64,000 nt of DNA, taken from assembly GCA_033439265.1 (NCBI GenBank), contig JAVTVX010000001.1, positions 21,780,608-21,844,607 on the forward strand, written 5' to 3'. The notes under the pieces are model-generated. The model made no database searches. It was not told where the DNA came from and saw nothing but the letters and a program-made list of their open reading frames with translations. The DNA comes from Dillenia suffruticosa. Lineage: Eukaryota; Streptophyta; Magnoliopsida; Dilleniales; Dilleniaceae. The first letter of the stretch is position 1. Each line of letters starts with the position of its first letter. Below are positions 52,101 to 62,173 of the stretch, piece after piece. Position numbers and translations under genes: made by a program.

Positions 52101-54984
52101 GAGGGAGGTTGTGGATGTTTGCTAGGAGAAATTTGAACCAACCTATGACATGGAGTTTTACAGTCCACGAGCATGAATCTTTCAACAACTTCAGTCGATA
52201 AATTGGAGCTCCATATGTTATCTGCAATATATTGGAGTCCATAAATCCAGATGCGTATTAATTATACTGTTGGTACGTATAAGTTTAGAGGAAGAAACAG
52301 AAGGCGAGAATGAAAGTGACGAGGAAATAATCAACAGTGGTATTTCTTTCAAATATGACAATGAATAAAGAGTAAGACTTTACCAGAATATATACTCCTT
52401 TGCCTTTGAGGACCCTATAGTTTGTCATCAACTGCTTCAATAAATGATATATAAAAAGTAAGAAGCAATCAAATGCCATTGCTAAAGGTTCCAGTATACC
52501 TCCCAACTTCCTGAAGCATCCCAGCAGCATTTTGTTGCGAATTTTGCCCACACTACAGATGACATTAGCCATCACACATTGGTAGTAAGCTCTCTATAAA
52601 AGAAAGCTTATAAGAAGCATTGAATAAGAAAGTACTCACCAAAAGCGAGTCCAGTGTTCCTGAAACAACACATGTGAAAGATTGTTACAAATCACTAAGA
52701 CTACAGTATATAGTAACTGTAAGTAAAAGGGTGGACACTAATACGTCAATTACCTTTATCAATGACAGAATCAAATGAGCCTGCTTCAAGAGGACTCATA
52801 TCTCGGACATCCATTTGAGTATCTGCTCAATTTTTAAGAAAACTAAATTGCAAAATGGAGTCATATGCTATAGATACCGTATAAATAAGATATTAGGACA
52901 TCAGCACTGATCTTTAAGTAATGAGAAGGACAACATTCAGTTCTCCAAAAGGTGTTCACATGTTTAGATCACTTCAGAAATCATTCAAGTGAAAATTTGA
53001 ATAATGAGACCCAATTAAATTGGCACATTCAAGCTGACCCTTAAGTGCGTCAACCATGCCATAAACTTACATCACTTATTTCTGACAAGCATCAATATAT
53101 GCTAATAGTTGCTCCCAGTAGCAGTATATAAACTAATCATATCCACTGTTCCAATGAAAGCTCTTGAAAGGATACATTTTAGCTGTGGACGATCGGAATA
53201 TTTCCTCTTCATAGCATCAATTACCACAGATGAGATATCAATATTCACAATATCCTCATAACCATCATCAACCATATCCACACTAAGAGCTGCGGAAATA
53301 TTTGCAATAATCAGTAAAATCAACAGGATGGGTAATACAAACATGACAATGCAAGAGATGCAATTGAAGACGGTGAGAGCCAAGAGACCCAAGCATGCAG
53401 AGTGCAGCCAAAAATCAGTATCGAGGGGCCTGAACAATACAGAGATATGGAAGTGCTATTTGGTAGTGGTAGAACATAAAGTGAGCTGCGAAAATATTTG
53501 CAATAATCAGTAAAATGAACAGGATGGGTATATACAAACATGACAGTGCAAGAGATGCAATTGAAGATGGTGTGAGCCAAAAGATCCAAGCATGCAGAGT
53601 GCAGCCAAAAATCAGTATTGAGAGGCCTGAACAATGCAGAGATATGGGAGTACCATTTGGTAGTGGTAGGACATAAAGTTATCTCAAGAAAACAGTATCC
53701 AGAAATAATTAAGCACGTGAGTGATGCAGAACAAACTGTCATGCATGGGCAAGAAAAGACTGGCTACTGTGCAGAGCTATATCTCTAATGCTTCGCAACA
53801 GTCTATTGGAACACATTTGTCAATGAAGAATTCTATCTCATAAATATAAGATGAGACTGTGTGTGACTTACATACATGCATAATATCTCGCGGTACCGAT
53901 TAGTTTTATGTATGTATTTATAAAAAAAGAAGTTGTATTAGATGTATTAAAGAATGTACAAAAAATTCAGGGGGTGAGAAATCCTTAAAAAATGGAAATA
54001 AGAAGAAACAAAACACAATAGACAATGGATAATTACTTTCCGATCTCTTTCCAACTCTTCTAAGCTAAAATATTTATAAATCTTGGAGACATGAGCTGGC
54101 AGAGAAATATAAAATACAATCCTGCTGGAATAGCAACAAGCACACGTTTCTGAAGCAAGTGAGCATCTTTTCTACCCTACAAAACTTCTAAGTTGCGTGA
54201 GAAACAATTCAGGGGGGATCCAGGCCCAATACCTATTAGTTTAGTGCTCAACCATGTATAATAAGACCTACACTCGCACAGAATTTTCCAAATTCAACAA
54301 AAGACCGCTAGAAATTTCAAAGGTTTTAGACAGTTTAATGGAATAATTTGTCTCAACACCTACAACCTCAGGCATTTGAGTAGTGTGGTGATCAAAAGTT
54401 TACATGTATATATATAGGCCTACCCGTTATTTGAATTTGAGTTAAAGGAGACAAACTTTTGATGAACCCAGTTTCAGATTTGAATTTTTGGGTTATATCA
54501 CTCCACCAGCAGAAGAGAATCTGACTGGAGAGAGAATTACTATGTAATTAAGATTATCCAGAATTTGTTCGATTAGACCCATTACTTCCTTTCCTTTTTT
54601 CGGCAAATTGATCCGCCAAGGGAGAGAAATGAGCTAACATGAATTAAAATTCTGGCATTTCTTGTTGGAGTTTATTTTGGATGATTGCCAATGCCAATTG
54701 GGAAATGAAGGTAACTAGAAAAAAAAAAGCTTTGGAAATATAATCTGAAACAATTGCATAGCAAAGCGTGTGTCAACAAAAGATCAGATCTAGAGAAAGA
54801 GAGAGGCATCACCAGAGTTTCCACATCCGACGACGAGGATTCGGTGGTGACGAGAGAGGTAGAGATCGAGGAGGGGAGCTAAAGCTGGGTATTTCTGGTA
54901 CCAATCGAAGGGTCCTGATTCTTGTCCGTAACGTTTGTCCCAGTACGATGGTTCTCCGTATGCGTGTGTCGAACCTAGCGTCAT
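51482..54984 (-). CDS. SAM-dependent methyltransferase, eEF1A-KMT/METTL13-like
   Basis: Eight exons keep phase: 54813-54984, 53176-53289, 52754-52822, 52640-52659, 52500-52552, 52384-52414, 52143-52221 and 51482-51621. They encode 226 aa, beginning MTLGSTHAYGEPSYWDKRYG. Motif I is ILVVGCGNSG, followed by DGYEDIVNIDISSVVIDAM, then MDVRDMSPLEAGSFDSVIDK, VLKGKGVYIL and GKNPDVHFIYVCTK. The first part and the ID after the glycine motif are the SAM-binding core of the class I Rossmann methyltransferases. In animals and fungi the closest named relatives methylate lysines of elongation factor eEF1A; for plants that target is inference. The terminal exon is not settled. A candidate follows a CCAG acceptor near 51430 and reads 31 codons to a stop at about 51332. 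Intron 1 (1.5 kb) holds a tandem duplication and a LINE relic. Confidence 0.88.
52056..52099. repeat. Poly-T run of 44, next to methyltransferase exon 7
   Basis: Forty-four uninterrupted T in plus orientation, starting 43 bp into intron 7 from its donor. On the transcribed strand this is A44. The 43 bp before it contain a B-box-like GGTTCAAATTTC, so a retroelement tail is possible. Confidence 0.85.
53289..53680. repeat. 196-bp direct tandem duplication at an intron-exon border
   Basis: Two copies start at GCTGCG(G)AAATATTTGCAATA, positions 53289 and 53485, offset 196 bp. They remain similar over their length (AACAGGATGGGTA, GCATGCAGAGTGCAGCC, TTTGGTAGTGGTAG). The first copy contains the used acceptor of methyltransferase exon 2; the second, farther from the exon, carries a copy of that acceptor sequence. 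Confidence 0.85.
53930..54230 (-). mobile_element. L1-type LINE 3' fragment in methyltransferase intron 1
   Basis: A diverged relative of the 3' part of 45850-46445: TGAGCATCTTTTCTACCCTA with CAAAACTTCTAAGTTGCGTG matches GAGCATCTTTCTGCACTCTA with AAACCTCTAAATGTTGTG, and the TATTTATAAATCTTGGAGA stretch matches CTTTGTAAATCCTCAAAG. No coding part remains that I can read. Confidence 0.45.
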
Positions 54985-54986
54985 CT

Positions 54987-54996
<10 letters not shown>

Positions 54997-55021
<25 letters not shown>

Positions 55022-55022
55022 C
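54997..55022. repeat. (CT)n microsatellite in methyltransferase leader
   Basis: About 13 CT units directly upstream of the methyltransferase ATG, so GA repeats in the 5' leader of its transcript. Confidence 0.9.
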
Positions 55023-55189
55023 GGAGCTCCAAAGACTGCGATTATCAGGCAGAAGCAGAACGTCCGACTGGTAGTCCCTCTTTTTTGGGGGTGGGGAGTC
55101 GGTAAGATGGAGTGGATGAGGGTATTTAAGTCATTTTGGTAAGGGAACTAATCTGATCAACGTTTAGTTTTTTATTTTTTATTTTTTTA

Positions 55190-55250
55190 ATTTTTTTTTA
55201 CACGACCATTCGAACGTGGAATTACCATGTTAAAAGAAGGGATTGTGAGC
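55190..55250 (-). mobile_element. Family A mini tRNA-like retroelement, copy 5
   Basis: Minus strand: AGCTCACAATCCCTTCTTTT, then GGTAATTCCACGTTCGAATG, then an A-rich tail. Its B-box (GTTCGAAT) is closest to a true tRNA B-box of all copies. The head is partly duplicated (TAAAAGAAGRGATTGTRAGCT occurs twice, 55231-55271). Confidence 0.55.
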
Positions 55251-55579
55251 TAAAAGAAGAGATTGTAAGCTCTAAACAATATTATTGGGAATAACGTTTT
55301 GTTTTTTTCAACTTCTAGAAATACCGCTAAACAAATTATCTTTTAAAACATTTTCTTTAATGAATAAAATTTAAAAATTAATTTTTTTTTAAAATTTTTA
55401 TAGGATAAATTTTTTATAAAATATATATCTTTTATTCTATTTAGATTTTTACTTAAAAATATAAAATTTTAAACACCTTCATATTATAAATTTATTTACC
55501 TTCGTGTCTTTATTCTTTTACTTTAAATTTTAAAATTTAATTTTTTTTATGAAAATAAGTTTTTTATAAAAATATAAAG

Positions 55580-55662
55580 AAAAGACTGCATACATATATA
55601 CCTACCATTCCCTATCCCTACACTAAGTTAGGGAGCACTTTGTGTACGGGATGAACCCTTTT
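55580..55662 (+). mobile_element. Au-type SINE, 3' half
   Basis: Plus strand: GACTGCATACATATATACCT, then CCCTATCCCTACACTAAGTT, then AGGGAGCACTTTGTGTACGG and a short T tail. It matches the 3' half of the Au-type copy in CAMTA intron 10. The head is not recognisable. Confidence 0.6.
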
Positions 55663-58600
55663 AACTTTTAATTTTTAATTTTATTTCAAAATTATAAAAT
55701 TAGTTTATTTTTAAAAATAAAAATATCAAATAATTTTTTAATTTTATTCAAAATTATTAATTTTTATTTTTTCTCGTAAGAAGAAAAAAAAATTCTGCTG
55801 AACGGGCACCATATCACTACATGTCAGGTGAAATTAAGAATTTCATTTGGGATTTTTGATATGATTAATGATTAATCGATTGGCGGGAGGCACGTGTACA
55901 CTACATACTAGGAATTTACTTGCGGATTTAGGACTGGAGGGGCTCCTCCGGCTGCGTGCCTTGCCCTGTCTGCTTTCTTCTTAATTCTTATCCATCTAAG
56001 ATTCAACAATCCCAACCCGAAATTTCAAGAGACCTCTTTACTTTTATCCCTCCTCCACCTAGCATTTCAACTGCCATTGAATTGCCTGTGGCTGACTGTC
56101 ATTTGTTTTATTTGTGACTTTGCGGATGCTTTTGTATGAGCCGTTGGTGGGCTGGCACCACGACACCATTTTTGCCTGTTTCCAGTTCTGATGACAAAAG
56201 TCTATGGGGTTTGGGACTTGAGAAGGTATTTCAAAATTATTGTCAAATTTTTAATTTTTATTTCCTTGATCGACTAGTTGGAAATATTTCCTCTCTGTTC
56301 CCTGTATGTAGAGATTCCTATTAAGGCATTTTTTTAATTGCTCTATGGGGCGTAGAGTTTGACCGCCAACATAGAGACAGCTGGAAAGTGAAAATTGCAT
56401 TAGCAAGTCTTCTTGTGTTTTATATTACATTGGAAAGTAAAAGACATATAATATGACAGCAAAATTGATATCTATATATATATATATTCTGGTTGTCCAA
56501 GAGCCAATTCCAACCCGATGTTTTTTTTTTATCCTATTGAATGTTGTCTTCAATTAACAAAAAAAAATCTCCACGTTTGATTTAAGCCTTTTATGAACCC
56601 TTGCAGGAACTATCCACCAGTTTCCACTGTCATCACTGGTCCTGCAGAGGGTATATCGAGTTCCTCCATATGGGGCCAGGATGCGATCTCTATTTCCAGA
56701 GGTAGGATTGAACTCTGAAATTTATCTAGATCACCAAATGAAGTATGCAAACCAATCCCTTTATTGCATCTTTGTCAAGCATGATAACTGAATTACATAC
56801 GAGCTGGGTTGGGCAATTAATTGCAAATCAGCCAAAAACACAGACACGTGTGAGAAGTTGAAAAATTTTGGGGCTCATTTTGCAAGATTTGCCCACATAT
56901 ATATAGGGACAAGGAGATTTGATATTTCCTGATGAAAATCATATGGGCAATTTGTCCTTTCAATGTGCTCCGAGGACTGCTGGGGAGCACATTTTCTGTT
57001 GTGTGCGCAGCTGTCCGAGCCTAGCCTCTTCCCCTCAAGTTGCTTCTTCCCAGGCACAATGTTTCGAGATGAGGGAGGCTCTTGTTGGTCTGTTTTGTTA
57101 GATGAGGACAAGGTAATCTCTCTCTTATGGATACAATAAAGTTTAGCTTTTGGAGAGAAGGCGTATTCCCATTTGAAGGAAAAAAAAATTAAAATCAGCC
57201 CTTTGAAGGAAAAAGAAAGCAGTTTGAATCTCTGAACTTAAAATCAACATCTCTCTCCCTCTCTCTCTCTCTCACACACACACACACGGACAGAAGCAAC
57301 ACTCTTTAGCCTATAGAGGGTCTATTCAAATTTTGACAATTTTCATTTGCTTTTGCTGTTTTGGCTTCTACTTGTTGTTAACAAATGGCTTCTCTCACCA
57401 ATATGGAGATGTGTAGTGGGGGAATTGATGCACTTCTTTGGACTTGTATATGTGTTCAATCCATTATAATCCAATTCAGATATAGAAATATAATTAAATT
57501 TGTGAATTGGGTAGTTATTGTGGTGAGAAGAGAAGAGTGATAATGCGTACTTTAGCCCCATATCCCCAGTCTCCACTATGACTATGACTTTCCCTCGACA
57601 CACTTCACTGCAAGTAACCATATCTCAACTAGTTCCCTTTTCATAAACTCTCAACTATGTTGTGGGATTTAGCATTTCGGCATTATCTACCCTCCCCGCC
57701 CCCCCAACAAAAAAAATCTTCCTCATATTAGGCTTCTCCTTGCCTGTCAGTATTGAATACTCAAATAACATCTCTGCAGGATAAGATAGTTTTTATTATT
57801 TCTCTGTGGGCCTTGGGGATTTTTGAGGATGATAGATTAAAAGAGTTGAGGAGGGATTGGGGAGCAACTGTCCATTAGTGTATTGTACTGTTCTTTTTCT
57901 CACTTCTTGAGGAATTCTTATACTTTGGAGTTTTTTGTGCATTCTTTTATACATCTAATATATATATTTCTTTTTCAATGAAAAAAAAGAAAACTCAAAT
58001 AACGCCTTATCGCCTAGAGAGCCTACTTTGTGTTTAATAGATTGATTTGGAACTGGGGTGCAAATATATGCGTGGATTGGTTGCAACTCTGCCAAGCTTG
58101 GACACCTTTATGCAGCTGCAACTACATGACCTGTAAGTTATTCTTCAGCCCTTGTTTGATAGATATCCCATCACTTTTTTCTCACATGCCCACCATCTTC
58201 ATCTTCATTTTCATTTTCATTATGACTGCTGCTTTAGTTTAGCTAAATTTGTTTTGCTCTGAGCTATACAGTGAGGGTCACTTCCATTCTTGGAGGAACT
58301 TCTGATAACACTGGTTCTGGCATTGCTTGTCGATTAGGTAATTGTCTTCTTGAGACATACTTTATTTGGGCATTTGCCATTTTGTGTTGCATGGTCAAAC
58401 ATGGTTTCTATACCTTTAGTTGTGAAGACAGGTCTTAAAATAGTCCTTGCATGCAATATCCCCAAGAATAGCCCAATGCTTGAGGTCTGATCACTTTCCG
58501 AACTACAATCATCCCTTTGATGTGGAACTTCTCCTTTATGCACATTTGGGATATCTGTACATTGCTAATGGATTATGCTTATGTATTTAGGCTGCCACTG

Positions 58601-59322
58601 AAAAGAAGCTAATGAGGAAGCTAATTAGTCTTGGATACACAAAGCCTAAATCTGAAGGATCCTCATTTTCATAGCTGAGCTTTGTGGCAGACACTTGATG
58701 GTTGAAAATGGCTCTTTCACGAGAGCATGGAGTTAAGGCATACCCAGCTGAATGGAGTTCTAGAGTAAAGGTCTGTCACCCATGCAAGGAACAAGTCAAT
58801 GAAAATAACTGGTCATGGTTTGCAAACTTAAACTCAATTTGTTTGGAAATTGATTCCTTGGCGCTGATGTTGTACAAGTGATTTAGAAGAGGAACCTAAT
58901 TAATTCCATTTATATCAAAAAATATGTTTGGTTGGGAAGAGGTAGGGGCTGATAGCTGTTTGAAATGGTTTTACTCTTTCTGTGTCTCCTTTTCCTATGA
59001 AATGCTGAAATTTCTATTTTCTCCCCATGTTTTTATTCGGGTTGAGAAAAGTATCGCAAATTCAAATCAGATTAGAGATACAGGAGGGACCGGCATTGTA
59101 GCTTTAAGTACCTGGCTACCAGAAATAGGAAGAGAGAAAAACACTTAGATGGGACAAATTGTGGCTAATCAGGAACAAATTCTAAAAGCTACGGAGCTGT
59201 ATGCTTGTAAAATCCAACACGAGTGAACCTTCTTCGATCTGAATATTCACTGGTAGAGAAGACACAATACGTAGATGTACTAGATTTTGTCCCATTGTTT
59301 ATACAGACACAGAAACAATTCT

Positions 59323-59351
59323 GTCTCTCTTTCTCTCTCTCTCTCTCTCTC
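59323..59351. repeat. (CT)n microsatellite
   Basis: Mostly CT units with one interruption, in intergenic DNA. Confidence 0.85.
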
Positions 59352-60252
59352 CATACATTCTGCATTTGCTGGTGTGACCATTAAAGAAAGAAAGAAAGAA
59401 CAAGGAAAATGGATGATACATCTGGAGTGAGCGAAGCAAAGAGCGATTCAAGTGGGTGGCCTATGGACAATGTACGCCCTCCATCTGTGTTGCTTGTCTT
59501 CATTTAGTTTCCAACAACTCCTAGCCTGGAGAGAGGATGGTGTGCAGGCATAACTGATCTTCCAGAGAAGGATTCTAATGAGAAGCGGAGTGAGAGTTTG
59601 GCAGTTTCAAAGGTTTTTGGAGGAATGCTGGTGGCCTTGTTCAAAAGGAAGTGAGAGCATGTTTTTTTCAGTTTAAGAGGGAACATGAGCGGTCTTCCCG
59701 TTCTTCTCTTCTCACTTGTTTCCCCTTATATTGTCTTTTAAAAGCAAAAGATCAGAAGAAAGCCTTGTCCAGAAAGAACTTGTCCTTCCCAGGTTTTATA
59801 CTAAAACGAAAATTTTTACTATCCTACTATGGAAAACATTCATGACAGAAAACAGAAATTATTGCAAAGCACTTTGCACATTGGGAAATGGCATCTTCTT
59901 GGTGTTGTTTGTTGTGGCATGATCAGTAGATACTAGTCTCTCTTGTATGCAGTGTTTGCATCACCCATCTATTTTTTAAGCCAACCATGTTCTGCATGAA
60001 ATGCCTTGCAAGTCTTCATCTGCAATATACCAAAGAAAAGAGAGTAGACTTTACCATTTTGAATTTGTCAAGCAAACGGTGAGTTTTCTTTCTTTGCTCC
60101 TACTTTCTTTCCTTTCTCTCTAAAGAAAGAAATCCTAAGGAAAGGAAAGCATAATCGTTGCAATCTCCAAGGCACCAAAATGTTCATATAAAATGACTTC
60201 AGTGAATGTTGTTTTGGCCAACTTCCATCCAATCTCCTCAATTGCTTTAGCC

Positions 60253-60535
60253 ATGAGCAGTTCAGGCATGGAAAATCAAGATGGTATGTAGCACTTTCCC
60301 ACCCATCCGCATGCAAGAAAAAGCATTCTTCCTGCTTTCCTTGTTGATAAGCTTTTATGCTTTGTGGAAAGAGAATCAGAGAATAAAGGCATACCTTTTC
60401 TTTTTCTTCTTTTCTTTTGAGCTAGAATCTTAAGACAATCATATAGAACCACAACCAACTTGTAAATCACAAGTACTTTGATTTTTTAGATTTTTTTTCC
60501 AAAAATTTTTTTAGCTCTTTTCACTGCTGCTGTTG

Positions 60536-60579
<44 letters not shown>

Positions 60580-61951
60580 TTATATATATATATATTTTTT
60601 TTGGGGCAGTGATCTCAAGATCATTTTCAGATGCATCACCTACACATTACCTAGTTAAGATTCAATCATTTTCATCATTCTCTAAGTACTCGGTGGAGAG
60701 ATATGATACAGGTGAATTTGAAGCTGGAGGATACAAATGGTAAGTTTCAAATATCCAGTTTGGTGTATACATATATATATTTTTTCGCGCGGGGGTTGAG
60801 GTCTATAAACTGGCTCACAATGTCATTATGCTTACAGGAAATTGGTTCTATATCCAAGAGGAAATAAAAAAAGAAATGTGAAGGATCACATTTCTCTCTA
60901 TCTGGCAATGGCAGACACAAGTTCACTTGCGTTCGGCTGGGAGGTCCATGCTATTTTCCGGTTGTTTTTGCATGATCAGGAAAGGGACAACTATGTGATC
61001 CTTCAAGGTATGCCCTAGTAGGTCATATATATTTCATGAAAAAATATTTTCTTCACTTTTCATTGGCCATATCGTAAATTTTTTGTTGGAATCAGACACC
61101 ATGGAAAAGGGAAGGCGCTTTCATGGAATGAAGCTTTTATGGGGTTATGATAAATTTGTTCCCCTTGAATCATTCAATGATGCTAGTAGTGGATATCTTG
61201 TTGAGGATACTTGCGTGTTCGGAGCAGAGGTGTTCGTCTGTAAAGAAAGGCCCTCTGGCAAGGGAGAGTGCTTATCAATGATCAAGGAACCTGATAGTTT
61301 TAAGCACATCTGGAAAATTGAAAACTTTTCCATGTTAGACGGTGAATTCTATGACTCGACACCATTCATTTCTGGTGATCAAAAATGGTAAGTAAGTTTC
61401 TAGCATCTCCATTGTCATGTTCTAGCACATTTTACATGAATATGGCTAAAGCATTCTTTTCTTCTTCCTGAAGCTTAACCATTGTAATTCGATTCTCAAT
61501 TTTTGAGTGATTGGTGTAGTAATTTGTTTGATGTTACAGGAAGATACGACTCTATCCTAAGGGAAAAGGCATTGGGACTGGCACTCATCTTTCACTTTAT
61601 GTGGCTCTTGCTGAACCTGCAGCCCTTCCTCAGGGCACAAAAGTATGTGCAGAGTGCACACTGTGTATTATTAACCAAACGCATGCCATTCCCTACTCTC
61701 TTAAAGGTAGGCTTTATTTTTGCTGTTCACTTGAAAGAAAGAGCTACTAGTTTTACCACCAAATGCAAACTGAGCTCAATGTTGATTGTTTTGCAGCTAC
61801 TTTCTGGTTCACGGCCTCAAAACACGAATGTGGTTCAGCAAGATTCTTTTCAATTGGCTATTTCCGTCTATACGGGGGTTTTCTAGTGAAGAATGCTTGC
61901 TTGGTGGAAGCAGAGGTTTCTGTTATTGGAGTGACAAATTCACTCGCATAG
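60253..61951 (+). CDS. Tandem MATH/TRAF-like domain protein, 6 exons
   Basis: Exons 60253-60283, 60610-60739, 60838-61007, 61096-61387, 61540-61706 and 61797-61951 splice in phase to 314 aa. The first MATH domain spans residues about 25-150 ([48 protein letters not shown]). The second covers about 170-310 ([66 protein letters not shown]). The protein ends shortly after EVSVIGVTN. There is no peptidase, BTB or RING domain, so it belongs to the large plant group of MATH-only proteins, which are thought to be adaptors. The start is taken at the first of two in-frame ATGs ([11 protein letters not shown]); the second is at 60268. Partners cannot be told from the sequence. Confidence 0.9.
60538..60600. 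repeat. (CA)n(TA)n microsatellite in MATH-gene intron 1
   Basis: About 16 CA units pass into TA-rich repeats and end about 10 bp before the acceptor of exon 2. Confidence 0.9.
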
Positions 61952-62173
61952 GCATTTGTTCTTCCCATGCATGTGCTTAGGCAAACAATATCTCTCTGTC
62001 AAAGTTGTAAGAAAAATTGAGGTTGAATATTCATTGTTGAGAAGAAAAGGAAGCTGAAGAAACAAAAAATCTTTGATTTTACATTTTAAGAAATATTCAC
62101 GGTCTGCCTTAATTAGTCTACTTGCCAATAGAACAAAAGGAGATAAAAATTAAAGTCCTAAAACACTTTGGGC

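Larger units (their letters stand above)
55023..60252. other. Long intergenic region, no gene supported
   Basis: It has several short open frames, but none shows a domain I recognise. It contains two short retroelements near 55190 and 55580, a (TC)n(AC)n tract near 57246-57287, and a (CT)n tract at 59323-59351. The frame from an ATG at 59409 and the exon-like stretches near 58260-58330 and 58590-58770 have no recognisable product and contain stops, so I leave them unannotated. Confidence 0.5.

Noticed and set aside
56875-57111. A 78-codon minus-strand frame beginning MSSSNKTDQQEPP
   Set aside because: No family recognised, no splice or promoter context, and the plus strand is equally open in this stretch.
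58260-58770. Exon-like pieces (TSILGGTSDNTGSGIACRL and REHGVKAYPAEWSS)
   Set aside because: They look protein-like, but stops separate them and I cannot assign a family, so I do not call a gene.
59409-59640. A possible coding remnant starting MDDTSGVSEAKSDSSG
   Set aside because: It is cut by a stop after about 32 codons and shifts frame; I cannot match it to a family.
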